The notes: generated by a model not told the origin, from the sequence alone. A DNA stretch of 64,000 nt from an uncultured Maribacter sp. (GCF_947500405.1 NZ_CANMRY010000002.1:186001-250000); one strand, 5' to 3'; shown: positions 36,490 through 46,591, numbered from the stretch's first letter. A program made the numbers and translations.

Positions 36490-37881
36490 TTACTTATTTT
36501 TTTCTTTTATTTCATTAATAATTTTTGTGCTAACCCAATATATATCTTGATTACTGGTATAGAATAAGTATTTTCCATCTTTTGTAACGAATGGGCAATA
36601 TTCATAATTATCGGTATTTATTTTTTTACCCATATTAACTGCCTTTGTCCATTTTCCATTCGAGTTTTTAAAACTAATATATAAATCTCCTCTTCCAAAT
36701 CCGCCATCACGAGTAGAACAAAATATAAGATAAGATTCATCTGGTGCAACAAAAACATCGGCTTCGTATCCTGTTGTATTTATTGACGCATCTAGTAATA
36801 CAGGCTTTTGAAATTCATTATTAATAACTCTTGAGTAATATATATCATGGTCTGTTCTAGAGATGTCTTTTCGGGCATGCCCATTAGAAGCAAAATACAT
36901 GGTTCCATCATTTGTGAAAGACATATAATATTCATTCCCATTTGTATTAATAGTTGAACCTGCGTTTATTGGTTCTGACCACCCATTGCTCAATCTCTCC
37001 ACATACCATATATCTACATCTTTAATTTTACCAATGCCATCTAATGCTCTTTTTGAGATAAAATAGAGTCTATTCTCATCATTGGAAAGAAAGGGGTCGT
37101 TATAGCTGTAACGTTTATGTGAAATAATGGTTTTTGGTTTAGACCATTGGTTGCCTTCTATTTTTGAAAAACGAATTTCATTCCGCCCGTTTACATCTAC
37201 TCCAAAATAAAACTCAGTTCCCTTTTTGTTAAATGTTGAACCGAATTCTTGTTCCTCAGTAGAAATGAAGTTAGGCGCAAATATTTTAGGAATCGTTTCA
37301 CGTCCTTTTAGTCCCATATATTTTCCTTTCATTTTGAACTTTCTAACAAGATTTTTATCTGCTCCTTGAGAAATTAGAAATTCAGAAATATTTTTAGTAC
37401 CTAATCGTTTCGAGATTTCCAAAGCAGTACTTCCTCTTTTGTTTTTAATATTTATGTCAACGCCACTCTTAATTAATTTCTCTATTATTTCTTTGTTTCC
37501 ATTTAATATAGCCTGTTCAATTAATGAAGCTCCATATAAGGACTGCCAGTCATTATTAGACTGTAATTCAATCAGATAATCAAGATATTCTATATTATTG
37601 AACCGAACTGCTACGTGTAAGGGTGTTTTTTCTTGATTATCAGCTTCATTAATTTTTATGTTTCTCTTTATTAGAAAGTCAAATACTTTCCGCTGTTTAC
37701 AAGCTACTGCCCAATGTAATAATGACTTTCCTCGGTTGTCTTTCACATTAATGGTACTATTTACCAGCATACTATCTAACCTTACCAAATTGCCCTTGCA
37801 GGCTGTCCTAAATAGATTTTGGCTAAACACAACAGATGTTAAGGTTAACATTAATAGCAGAATTAAGTTTTTTCGGGTCAT
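36490..37881 (-). CDS. Exported ankyrin-repeat + PD40 beta-propeller protein
   Basis: A secreted protein with two repeat domains. The start is taken at the ATG at 37881, which begins a signal peptide (MTRKNLILLLMLTLTSVVFS/Q); the longer frame adds 28 residues. Ankyrin units occupy about residues 20-180 (GKSLLHWAVACKQRKVFDFL, KTPLHVAVRFNNIEYLDYL, GSTALEISKRLGTKNISEFL). From about 200 to the end come WD40-like PD40 blades as in TolB (DPFLSNDENRLYFISKR, MSFTNDGTMYFASNG, VAPDESYLIFCSTRDGG, VTKDGKYLFYTSN). The likely site of action is the periplasm. The function is unknown. Confidence 0.85.
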   Translation of the reverse strand: MTRKNLILLLMLTLTSVVFSQNLFRTACKGNLVRLDSMLVNSTINVKDNRGKSLLHWAVACKQRKVFDFLIKRNIKINEADNQEKTPLHVAVRFNNIEYLDYLIELQSNNDWQSLYGASLIEQAILNGNKEIIEKLIKSGVDINIKNKRGSTALEISKRLGTKNISEFLISQGADKNLVRKFKMKGKYMGLKGRETIPKIFAPNFISTEEQEFGSTFNKKGTEFYFGVDVNGRNEIRFSKIEGNQWSKPKTIISHKRYSYNDPFLSNDENRLYFISKRALDGIGKIKDVDIWYVERLSNGWSEPINAGSTINTNGNEYYMSFTNDGTMYFASNGHARKDISRTDHDIYYSRVINNEFQKPVLLDASINTTGYEADVFVAPDESYLIFCSTRDGGFGRGDLYISFKNSNGKWTKAVNMGKKINTDNYEYCPFVTKDGKYLFYTSNQDIYWVSTKIINEIKEKNK

Positions 37882-38031
37882 GAATTTTATACTAATTGTA
37901 AGTAATAATATAAACAGTAAGAGATTATAGAGAATAGCACTTTCAAGATATGATAAAATTGGCACTTATAATAAATATCTCATATCTCTTGAACCCTTTT
38001 TAGTTACCTATATTGTATGCTGTGTACCATT

Positions 38032-39366
38032 TTATTTCTTTTTTAGAATGTAAATATTATCCGTTTCTTTTATTAGTAGAGTATTCTTTTCTGATTGAAA
38101 TTCAAAAAAATACCCGTATTTATAATTAGCAAAATAATTGTTGTTAATCTTAATGGTTTCAAACTCTTTTCCTTGAGTTTCCACAATCAACTGGTTATTA
38201 TCCGCTTTACAGGTTACTTGAATGGGCATAGTATTAGAAGCATATGTTCCCAATAAGCCTGTCAGTTTCTTATCATTTATTTTTACACCATTAAAATGGG
38301 GCAATTTGTAGTTGTTTTCTAAGCAAATTGCGACAACAGCACTAATTATATCATCCCTAGGGTATAAAATTCCGTTTGTGCAATAAGCAATTGAAAGTCC
38401 TACATCAGGAAAGTGAATCAGAGTAGTATAATATTCGTTTATTCTTCCTTCTTGACCATAAGCCAAAGAGGAGTCAAATTGAAATTTGAAAATACCCAAT
38501 CCATAATCTTTATCAAAAGAAGTCATTAAGTTTAAACTTTTCTTTTCAATCAATTGATACGAAAATAGAGTATCTATAAATTTTAATAAATCTGATGTAT
38601 TAGAAACAATAACACCTGCACCTAAATGATTTTCTGCAATATCTTCACGTTCTTGATTCCAATTACCTCCAGTATACTTATACGATTTACTTTTTTTTCT
38701 TATGGAGTCCTTAGCTTCTTCATAATAAGTATTTTTAAGGTTAATTTTTTGAAATATGTTTTTTTGTAATAGTTTTTGATAAGACTCCCCTGAAATTTTT
38801 TCTAGAATAAGACTTAATAGAAAGAAATTTGTATTTGAATATTGGTGTTTTTTTCCTGGTTTAAATTGTGGTTTGTATTTTTCGATTATTGCAAGTAAAT
38901 CCTTTTTTGATTTTTTTTCATATTTCCATTGTTGAAAATCTGTCTTATCAGAATAGTTTGCTAAACCACTAGAGTGATTTAGTAAATTTCTAACCGTAAT
39001 CAATTCACTATTGGGAACTTCTGAGAAAAATTTATTTAAATGGTCATCAAGCGATAACTGACCTTTCTCAATAAATTGAAAAACAAGAACTGCTGTAAAC
39101 GTTTTTGTAACTGAGCCAATCCTATAAAATGTTTCTGTTGTTGATATTTTTTTTTCTGATTGATTTAATAAAGAGTACCCAAAAGCTTTTTGATATACTA
39201 ACTGATTGTGTTTTGAAATGGCAAGACTGCCCATTCCAAGTTTATGCTTGTCAAGATTTATAAATAAACTATCAAGTTTTGCCTTGTCAATTTCTATTTT
39301 TTTAGTGGTTTGCCCAAAGGAAACACATATATTGAACAATAAAATGTAGCTTATCAGTTTATTCAT
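38032..39366 (-). CDS. Class C beta-lactamase-type serine hydrolase
   Basis: An exported serine hydrolase of the beta-lactamase/D-Ala-D-Ala carboxypeptidase fold, 444 residues. I start at the ATG at 39366 (MNKLISYILLFNICVSFG/Q) as the cleaner signal peptide; another ATG lies 30 bases upstream. The catalytic SxxK is SVTK (85-88 in this numbering) and the YxN motif is YSN (176-178) in KKHQYSNTNFFL. The C-terminal 110 residues form a separate beta-rich domain. It follows a second serine hydrolase on the same strand. Substrate unknown. Confidence 0.88.
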   Translation of the reverse strand: MNKLISYILLFNICVSFGQTTKKIEIDKAKLDSLFINLDKHKLGMGSLAISKHNQLVYQKAFGYSLLNQSEKKISTTETFYRIGSVTKTFTAVLVFQFIEKGQLSLDDHLNKFFSEVPNSELITVRNLLNHSSGLANYSDKTDFQQWKYEKKSKKDLLAIIEKYKPQFKPGKKHQYSNTNFFLLSLILEKISGESYQKLLQKNIFQKINLKNTYYEEAKDSIRKKSKSYKYTGGNWNQEREDIAENHLGAGVIVSNTSDLLKFIDTLFSYQLIEKKSLNLMTSFDKDYGLGIFKFQFDSSLAYGQEGRINEYYTTLIHFPDVGLSIAYCTNGILYPRDDIISAVVAICLENNYKLPHFNGVKINDKKLTGLLGTYASNTMPIQVTCKADNNQLIVETQGKEFETIKINNNYFANYKYGYFFEFQSEKNTLLIKETDNIYILKKK

Positions 39367-39398
39367 TAAGCTTATCAGTTTTTTAATGTTGGGCATAG

Positions 39399-40877
39399 TT
39401 ACTTTTTAGTTTCTATTTCAATAATTTCTTCTCCGTATTCTCCAAGATATTGGCTTAATAAACTCTCATAAACTTTATAGCCATCATCAACATTTGTAAA
39501 AATCAACATTCCTTGTTTGGTTTTAGGGAAGATAAAAACAATGGTTTGAACGCCATTATCAGAGCCACCGTGTGAAAGTGCGAAATTGCCATCTCTGAAG
39601 TCATATTTTTCAAATCCCAATCCAAAATGCTTTCCTTTTTGGGAACTGACTTGGTTAGATTGCATTTCTTTGAAAACGTGTTCAGAGAGTCCATACCCAT
39701 TTAATACGGCTGTTAAAAACGTTCCATAATCCTCTATTGTTGTGAGTAAATCATCTGCTCCATTAGCCACTTTTCTTTTATGAACTTTGTAACTCTTTCC
39801 ACTTTTATCAAAACCTAAAGAAAGTCTTTGCTCTTCTATTTTATCGTCCCAAACATACCTAGTATCTTCCATACTAAAAGGTTCAAATATTAATTCTGAC
39901 GCTAATGCACTTAGAGACTTGTTAAACCTGCTTTCCAATACCTTTCTTAAGTATTCAAAGCCTTCTCCAGAATATTGGTATTTTGTTCCAGGTGTGAATT
40001 GAAATTTCAACTTTCCATCACGCCAATTAGGGAAGCCTGTTTGATGACTCATCAAGTGCCTTATTGTTAGTAATTTATGTCTTTCATCATCTTTTAAGTC
40101 TGGGTCAGTCCAGTATTTGTAAACTGGCTCGTCCAAGCTTAACTTGTTTTGGCTCACTAACCTTAGAGCTACATAGGCTGTAACTGGTTTTGTTAAAGAA
40201 GCAACATTAAATATGGTGTTGATAGGTGCTTTTTTATTTTTGTTTAGATTCCCTATTACTTTAACTTCCTCTAACTGCCCTTTATTTATGATGCCAAGTC
40301 CAAGGATTGGGATATCATTTGCTATTAGCCATTTTTTAAGCTCAAATGGGTTGAACAAATCTTTAGTTTGTATTTCCTTTTTATTCTTATGATTATAGCT
40401 TAAACTTCTTTTGAGTTTCCAATCATTGTTTTCCAAAAGCCACAAATGATTAAAGTTCGCAGAACTCGCAAATTGTTCCTTTCCATTATTGAAGGTTTCA
40501 TAAAAATTATGGATTCCAGTTTGAATAACAGCATACAACTTCTTATTGTTGTAAAGCGGATATATTTTTGTTGAGTAATTCAATAACTCTCTGCGTGATT
40601 GATATTGGTCTGGAGATTTGCAAAGTCCATTCTTCAATGCATTCAAAAATGCTACTTTATTTTGTTGACCACCTTTGTCGTGATAAAATTCAAAGTCGCT
40701 ACTTAAATGTTTTTCAAACTGATTTACTTCACAAGTATTAAAGCCAATATTGAATAACAGACTGTCCTTTTTAATGATGTTTTTGTATAATTCGGTGTCG
40801 TTGGCAATTTGTGCTTTAGAGGTAAAGATTGTTAAAAGAAGGGCAATTAGTACAATAAGTTTATTTTTTACTTTCAT
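39399..40877 (-). CDS. DUF4440/SnoaL-like + class C serine hydrolase fusion, exported
   Basis: A two-domain exported protein of 492 residues, started at the ATG at 40877 because it opens a signal peptide (MKVKNKLIVLIALLLTIFTSKA/Q). Residues about 25-165 resemble a DUF4440/SnoaL (NTF2-like) domain (DFEFYHDKGG, HLWLLENNDWKL). The rest is a beta-lactamase-type serine hydrolase with SLTK (227-230) in NVASLTKPVTAY, YSGEGF in the YxN position and HGGSDNG near the C-terminus, the HxG-type motif. It lies 33 bases upstream of the other serine hydrolase, so the two form a tandem pair. Confidence 0.88.
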   Translation of the reverse strand: MKVKNKLIVLIALLLTIFTSKAQIANDTELYKNIIKKDSLLFNIGFNTCEVNQFEKHLSSDFEFYHDKGGQQNKVAFLNALKNGLCKSPDQYQSRRELLNYSTKIYPLYNNKKLYAVIQTGIHNFYETFNNGKEQFASSANFNHLWLLENNDWKLKRSLSYNHKNKKEIQTKDLFNPFELKKWLIANDIPILGLGIINKGQLEEVKVIGNLNKNKKAPINTIFNVASLTKPVTAYVALRLVSQNKLSLDEPVYKYWTDPDLKDDERHKLLTIRHLMSHQTGFPNWRDGKLKFQFTPGTKYQYSGEGFEYLRKVLESRFNKSLSALASELIFEPFSMEDTRYVWDDKIEEQRLSLGFDKSGKSYKVHKRKVANGADDLLTTIEDYGTFLTAVLNGYGLSEHVFKEMQSNQVSSQKGKHFGLGFEKYDFRDGNFALSHGGSDNGVQTIVFIFPKTKQGMLIFTNVDDGYKVYESLLSQYLGEYGEEIIEIETKK

Positions 40878-40924
40878 GATGAGTTTCAATAAAGACTCTA
40901 AAATCATTTACTTGTTACAGTATT

Positions 40925-41830
40925 TTAATTTAGGTTTTTTACAAAAGATTTTATTTCTGTAATATATCTTTCTTCTTGCTCTAACCATCCATAATGTCCA
41001 CATTCATTCAAAAATATTAATCTAGAGTTTTTATAAACATTATGGGCTTTATATGCAGTTCCAGAACCAACCATATCTTGTCTTCCCTGAATAATTAAAA
41101 CAGGAATCTCAAGTTTAGACATTGCATTTTTCCAGTTATAATTTTTCTCATGTAAATCTTGAAATATTAATTTACTAATTTCAGGTTTTCCCTGAGTTAA
41201 TCTATGTGCGACTTTTTCAATGTATTTATCTCCATATAGGTATAAAGGTGCTCTAAATCTCCCAACTTTATATTTAGCTAGATAAGTAGTGTCTCCTTTT
41301 TTTATCTTATTTCTCCAATAATTTAACGAATCTTTTTCTTGAGCGCTTTGTCGAATGTGAAAATTAGCTCCTAAATAGGTAAAAATATCCATATCGATTC
41401 CTCCTGAACCAGAGAGAATCATTCCTGTCAAATTATTTGAATGTTTTGAAGCATAATGTTGAGCAAGAAAGCCTCCAAAACTGTGTCCTAACACAGCCCA
41501 TTTGTTAATTTTTAAATGCTTCCTTAAGACTTCAATATCTTCCACCAGTAAATCCATATTTAAAGTGTTTGAATTCAAACTATTAAGCTTAGACTTACCT
41601 GTTCCTCTTTGGTCATATAGAATAACCATGTAATCGTCATTTAGGAGTTTAGCCAAGGACGAAAACCCTTCACAATTCATCCCTGGTCCTCCATTAATAA
41701 TTAAAATTGGAGACCCCTGTCCATAAATTTTATAATGGATTGTTCCATAGTCAGTTTTTATTAAATGGTTAGTTTGACCTATTGTACCTATAGTAAACAA
41801 TAACGTTATCTTAAATATTAGTTTCTTCAT
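40925..41830 (-). CDS. Alpha/beta hydrolase, proline iminopeptidase-like, exported
   Basis: An alpha/beta-fold hydrolase of about 301 residues. I use the ATG at 41830 (MKKLIFKITLLFTIGTIG/Q), a signal peptide; a second ATG is 9 bases upstream. The oxyanion region INGGPGMNCEGF and YDQRGTGKS are hallmarks of the proline iminopeptidase subgroup. The nucleophile serine is in VLGHSFGGF, an acid in IIQGRQDMV, and the histidine in NECGHYGWLEQ. It is one of five exported hydrolase-type genes in a row on this strand. Confidence 0.88.
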   Translation of the reverse strand: MKKLIFKITLLFTIGTIGQTNHLIKTDYGTIHYKIYGQGSPILIINGGPGMNCEGFSSLAKLLNDDYMVILYDQRGTGKSKLNSLNSNTLNMDLLVEDIEVLRKHLKINKWAVLGHSFGGFLAQHYASKHSNNLTGMILSGSGGIDMDIFTYLGANFHIRQSAQEKDSLNYWRNKIKKGDTTYLAKYKVGRFRAPLYLYGDKYIEKVAHRLTQGKPEISKLIFQDLHEKNYNWKNAMSKLEIPVLIIQGRQDMVGSGTAYKAHNVYKNSRLIFLNECGHYGWLEQEERYITEIKSFVKNLN

Positions 41831-41885
41831 CAACTCCATTTTTACTTTATTAATATTTTACAACGGTTGTTAACCATAGTTTTTT

Positions 41886-43313
41886 CTAGTACGTTCTTCT
41901 TTTTTTCCATTTATACTTTCCTAATGATTCATTATTTCGGCTAGCCAAATCAGAAAGCATACTATCTATTTTAGACTTATTAAGCCATGTACCGCTAACG
42001 AAAACACCATCTATATCTCTTGTATTATTAATATTATCAAGGGGGTTTGAATTAAGTAAAATTAAGTCTGCATCTTTACCTGCTTCTATAGTTCCTGTTT
42101 TCTTGTCTATACCTAGCCAAGTTGCTGGCAAACGAGTGGCCGAAATTAGTACCTCTTCTGGTGTTAAACCTGCTTCTACAAGCAGTTCTAACTCGTCATG
42201 AACAGAAAAACCAGGAACAACTCCAGAACACATTGCATCGGTACCTGTAACTATTGGCACTCCTGTCTCCTTGAAGGCTCTAACAAGCTTATTGTTAAAA
42301 TTTACAAGACTGTCTAAATACACCGAGTAATTAGGAGATGAATTCTTTGAATGTTTATTATGGTTTATCCATTTGTCTTGAAAAATTGGATGTAGATATT
42401 TTAAAGAACTTAATTGTGTTATACAATCAAGCGACTTACTTTGTTTATTTATCCAATCCATTACAGTTAAAGTGGGCACAACCCATGTGTTGTTTTCTTT
42501 AGCCATTTTAGCATATTCTAACGCTTTCTTATAAGAATTGTCTTTACGCCAATACCTCGCAAATTCCTCGGCATGAGCTACCATACTAAAGTTAGGTACA
42601 AATGCTTCTTCAAGTCTATCTTCGAATGCTTTAGGAATATGTCCAATAACCTTAAGTTCTAGTTTTTTAGCTTCATCTACTATAGCTAAAAACGTTTCTT
42701 TGTTTAAATGAGTATACGTTTTTATAAAATGATATCCATCTGCTTTTGCGCTTCTAACTGCTTGTCGACCATCAGAAGGGGTATTAACATGACCTACATC
42801 ATTTCCTCCATTAAGTAATTTGGCTAACGCAATTTTTGGACCTATTACGTCTCCAATTGCAATTTCATTCCTTAATGCAAAATATGACGAATTGGAATTT
42901 AAGTCAAATATTGTTGTAACACCATTTATTACATACGGAGTTACCATGTCTTGCGAGTTAAAGAAAAAAGTAGCGCCTTGAGTAGGAGAACTTTTTCCAA
43001 AATTAACATGAGATACAGAATGAACATGCATATCAATAAGACCTGGGATCAACCATTTCCCTTTGCCATCTATTGTTTTTGCCCCATCAGGAATGGTATC
43101 ATTAATCGAAATAATTTTTTGATTTTGTATTAAAACGATTGCATTTTCAATGACTTCATTATGAGTTGTCATCGGAATTATATTTACATTTTTTATGACG
43201 TAAGTATCAAATGCTTTTTCATCCTCTTCTTGTGCTTTATTTGAAGTTAAATTTGTACAACTATTGGTAATTATTATAACCAACAGCAATAGATATTTAA
43301 GGTAATGTTTCAT
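41886..43313 (-). CDS. Amidohydrolase-family lipoprotein
   Basis: A 475-residue metal-dependent amidohydrolase exported as a lipoprotein: the signal ends IITNSC with lipid-modified C19. The metal motif HxH is H96/H98 in GLIDMHVHS. Further histidines are in VIGHIPK and VAHAEEFARY, and the late aspartate is in VTGTDAMCSG. The C-terminal strand KTGTIEAGKDADLILLNSNP is typical of imidazolonepropionase/prolidase-like members. Substrate unknown, possibly peptides. Confidence 0.9.
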   Translation of the reverse strand: MKHYLKYLLLLVIIITNSCTNLTSNKAQEEDEKAFDTYVIKNVNIIPMTTHNEVIENAIVLIQNQKIISINDTIPDGAKTIDGKGKWLIPGLIDMHVHSVSHVNFGKSSPTQGATFFFNSQDMVTPYVINGVTTIFDLNSNSSYFALRNEIAIGDVIGPKIALAKLLNGGNDVGHVNTPSDGRQAVRSAKADGYHFIKTYTHLNKETFLAIVDEAKKLELKVIGHIPKAFEDRLEEAFVPNFSMVAHAEEFARYWRKDNSYKKALEYAKMAKENNTWVVPTLTVMDWINKQSKSLDCITQLSSLKYLHPIFQDKWINHNKHSKNSSPNYSVYLDSLVNFNNKLVRAFKETGVPIVTGTDAMCSGVVPGFSVHDELELLVEAGLTPEEVLISATRLPATWLGIDKKTGTIEAGKDADLILLNSNPLDNINNTRDIDGVFVSGTWLNKSKIDSMLSDLASRNNESLGKYKWKKRRTY

Positions 43314-43447
43314 AAAGTTCGTTTAGGCTCGTTTAATAGACGCCCATTTTTGCTAGTTGTTACACTTTTCAGAAAGAGAATTAGTCTTTTTAATTGTGTC
43401 TAACACTAAACTCTACACCAATTCAACTCATAGCTTTACACGTTCAA

Positions 43448-45877
43448 TTACTCATTTTGCAATACTTCAGACAAAGTCATTTGGTACGCTCTTAAAGCCA
43501 CAAGATGAATTACTAAAAAAACGATTATAAAAAGCACAATAACAGGAACTAAAAACATCCATATATGCAACTCTATGCTATTAATATAGGTTTTTAAAAA
43601 CCAATTTTGATAACCATACCAAGCTAGAGGAATGGCAATTATTATAGCTGTAATAATCTGTGAAGCAACTTCTTTGGCTAGTAGTTTAGAGACATCCATT
43701 AATTCTGAGCCGAGGACTTTTCTAATACCTATTTCTTTCATACGTTGGCTAATAGTGATTAATATTAAGCCCACAATACCAATTACGGCAATTATAATAG
43801 CAAGTATTGAAAATAAACTAAAGACAAATAAGAACGTTCGGTCTGATTTCAAGGTATTACTTATCTTATTTTCTAGAGACAAATAATCAAAAGGTTGTTC
43901 TGGGAAATAGTTCTCATAAATGGTTTTTAACTTTTGAATAATTTCGGTGGTATTATTACTAGCCACTTTTAATGTTAAAAAGGCTTTGTGACTATCGGTA
44001 AGTCTTAATACCGTTGGTACTGGTTCGTTTTTGATGGATTGATAATAAAAATCGTCAACAATGCCTATAATTTTAAACTCTTCATTTCTACCTGTTACAA
44101 CAAAGTTATTAATCGCTTCTTCTGGTGTTTTATAACCAACACGTTCCATAGCTTTTACATTCATAATAATACTCTTGGTTCCAGTTTCTTTTTCGCCTTT
44201 CCTAAATAGTCTTCCTGCAAGCAGTTTTATATTGTAAAATTCTAGAAATTGGTCATCTATAGAGAGTTGGAAAAAAGAATTTGTGTCTGTTTTGTCGTAC
44301 CCCTTTCTTCTACAACTAAACCAATGTTGAATTTCTTGACCAGGAATATCAGATGAAAAAGTAAATCCTTTTACTTCAGGAATTTGAGTTAATTCATCTT
44401 TCATCAACAGAATTTTACTTTGTAATTCACTCTGTTTTTCTCCTGTTTTGGGCGCTTTAATTACTATACTTTGAGCATAATTAATACCCATATCTTTTTC
44501 CATTAAAAACGTAGCTTGCTTGTATGCTATAAGTGTACCGCAAAGCAATACAACTGAAATTACAAATTGCAGAGTAACTAATAGTTTTCTAAAAAAGACT
44601 CCTTCGCGTTTGTTTTTAAATTTCCCTTTTAAAACAGTTACAGGTTTATAAGATTGCAATATAACAGCAGGATAAATACAGGAAATTATAATGCCTAAAA
44701 CAAAAATTACTATAAATGTACCTAAGAATTTAGAGTGCTCAAATAAATTAAAATCGCCTATTTGAGTAATGGTTTTAAACCAAGGATTTAAAGCATAAAA
44801 TAATACAATAGTTATGGCTAAGCAAAGTATGTTAAAAAGGAAAGCTTCACTTAAAAACTGAGTTATTAAATTCATTTTAGAGGCTCCATTAATTTTTTTA
44901 ACACCTACCTCGTTGGCTCTTTCTATAGAGCGTGCTGTAGTTAGGTTTATAAAATTAATCCAAGCTATAATTAAAAGAAAAATAGAAAATCCAAAAAGAA
45001 TACTTATAATTTTTCCGTTAACAGGAGGCTCCGATTCATATTCTATGTTAGAGGTTAAATGAATATCCTGCAACGGTTGTAAATAGTATGTATCTCTTTT
45101 TCCTTGCGAATCTAGACGTTCTTTATAATTAGCAGCTATCATTTCAGGAAGACCTTCTTTTTCTAGCTTTTTATAATCGCTATTTGGTTTTAATTGTATA
45201 AAAGTACTGCCATAATCGTAGCCCCAACTTGTTCTAATTCTAGGACGTTGTTTGTAAATGGTTTCCATAGAAAACAAAAAATCGGATTTTACAATCGAAT
45301 TTTTTGGCATCTTTTTATAAACGGCAGTTATCATGTAATCTTCATTACCATTTACTTTTATTGTTTTCCCTAACGGACGTTCTTCTCCAAAATAACGCTC
45401 TGCTGCGAGGTGTGATATTGCTACTGTATTTGGCGCTTTTAAAGGGTCTTTTTCGCCTTGTAATAATGGAATTGTAAATACTTCAAATATAGAAGAGGTT
45501 GCATAGTACGTTTTATCTTCAGAATAAATAATTTTGCTTCCTGAGGCATTGTTATAGCTTATGGTTATTTCATTTTTTGGAGTTATCCTCGCATGATTTA
45601 CAACATCGCTATAATGTTCTTTTAACCATTTTCCGGTTGGTGGAAATGAATTGGCTGTTTTCCATAACACTTCGTTATTTTGATAACGATTGTAAGCAAC
45701 ACGATAAATATCTTTGGCATTTTCGTGATGGCTATCGTAGCTTCTTTGGTAATACACATACTCTAAAATAAACAAGGCACTTAGTATACCTATAATTAAA
45801 CCAACTGCATTAATTATAGAAATAAGTTTATCTCTTTTTAAATTACGATAGAAAATATTTAGTTTGATAAAGTTCAT
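43448..45877 (-). CDS. MacB-type ABC transporter permease (FtsX family)
   Basis: A long single-chain permease of 809 residues with two MacB_PCD/FtsX halves. Membrane helices lie near residue 20, then 290-400 in a group of three, near 430, and three more in the last 140 residues. Large periplasmic domains lie between (about 45-280 and 460-670). The FtsX signature region ISQRMKEIGIRKVLGSE is clear, with the related SIERANEVGVKKINGAS in the first half. Such permeases use energy from a separate ATPase to drive export or extraction from the outer face of the inner membrane. It is the last gene of the tolC operon. Confidence 0.93.
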   Translation of the reverse strand: MNFIKLNIFYRNLKRDKLISIINAVGLIIGILSALFILEYVYYQRSYDSHHENAKDIYRVAYNRYQNNEVLWKTANSFPPTGKWLKEHYSDVVNHARITPKNEITISYNNASGSKIIYSEDKTYYATSSIFEVFTIPLLQGEKDPLKAPNTVAISHLAAERYFGEERPLGKTIKVNGNEDYMITAVYKKMPKNSIVKSDFLFSMETIYKQRPRIRTSWGYDYGSTFIQLKPNSDYKKLEKEGLPEMIAANYKERLDSQGKRDTYYLQPLQDIHLTSNIEYESEPPVNGKIISILFGFSIFLLIIAWINFINLTTARSIERANEVGVKKINGASKMNLITQFLSEAFLFNILCLAITIVLFYALNPWFKTITQIGDFNLFEHSKFLGTFIVIFVLGIIISCIYPAVILQSYKPVTVLKGKFKNKREGVFFRKLLVTLQFVISVVLLCGTLIAYKQATFLMEKDMGINYAQSIVIKAPKTGEKQSELQSKILLMKDELTQIPEVKGFTFSSDIPGQEIQHWFSCRRKGYDKTDTNSFFQLSIDDQFLEFYNIKLLAGRLFRKGEKETGTKSIIMNVKAMERVGYKTPEEAINNFVVTGRNEEFKIIGIVDDFYYQSIKNEPVPTVLRLTDSHKAFLTLKVASNNTTEIIQKLKTIYENYFPEQPFDYLSLENKISNTLKSDRTFLFVFSLFSILAIIIAVIGIVGLILITISQRMKEIGIRKVLGSELMDVSKLLAKEVASQIITAIIIAIPLAWYGYQNWFLKTYINSIELHIWMFLVPVIVLFIIVFLVIHLVALRAYQMTLSEVLQNE

Positions 45878-45911
45878 TTTTATCTAGTTATTTAGTTAAT
45901 TGGCTGTATTA

Positions 45912-46586
45912 CTAATTGCTTGTTTCCATTACAATTTTCCCATCAAATAAGTTGATGACCCTGTGTGCGTAATTTGCATCACTTTCGGAGTGTGTTACCA
46001 TAATAATGGTTGCACCTTCTTGACTTAGCTCTGTTAATAGATTCATAACCTCGGTACCATTTTTAGAATCTAAATTTCCCGTAGGTTCATCTGCTAACAA
46101 TAATTTAGGCTCGGTAATTACAGCTCTAGCAATAGCAACACGTTGTTGCTGCCCTCCAGATAATTGTTGCGGAAAATGGTTAGAACGGTGGTCTATTTTC
46201 ATGCGTTTTAAAACAGCTTTTACTTTTTCTTTTCGTTCTTTTTGATTGATGTTCATAAACATTAATGGCAATTCAACATTTTCGTAAACCGTTAAGCCAT
46301 CAATTAAATTAAAGCTCTGAAAAATGAAACCAATATTACCTTTTCTTGCTTTAGTTAACTCCTTTTCTTTTAAGTTGCCTATTTCTTTTCCATGAAACAT
46401 ATAACTACCATCGGATGGAATATCAATAAGTCCAAGTATATTTAAAAGGGTAGATTTTCCACAACCAGAAGGGCCCATTATAGCAATAAATTCTCCGTCT
46501 TTTACATGTAGATTTATATCGTTTAATGCCTTAGTTTGTATATCTTCTGTAATAAATATTTTAGTTAGGTTTTTTGTCTGTATCAT
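45912..46586 (-). CDS. MacB/LolD-type ABC ATPase
   Basis: The ATPase of the export system, 224 residues. Walker A GPSGCGKST (38-46), Q-loop FIFQSFNLIDG, signature LSGGQQQRVAIARA, Walker B LLLADEPTGNLDS and the switch histidine in MVTHSESDA are all present. It powers the FtsX permease encoded 34 bases downstream. It lies 5 bases after the membrane-fusion protein gene. Confidence 0.95.
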   Translation of the reverse strand: MIQTKNLTKIFITEDIQTKALNDINLHVKDGEFIAIMGPSGCGKSTLLNILGLIDIPSDGSYMFHGKEIGNLKEKELTKARKGNIGFIFQSFNLIDGLTVYENVELPLMFMNINQKERKEKVKAVLKRMKIDHRSNHFPQQLSGGQQQRVAIARAVITEPKLLLADEPTGNLDSKNGTEVMNLLTELSQEGATIIMVTHSESDANYAHRVINLFDGKIVMETSN

Positions 46587-46591
46587 GGTTA

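Noticed and set aside
34165..43313. Possible integron, transposon or phage origin of the accessory stretch
   Set aside because: I found no integrase, transposase, attC-like repeats, tRNA edge or flanking direct repeats; only the gene content suggests acquisition.
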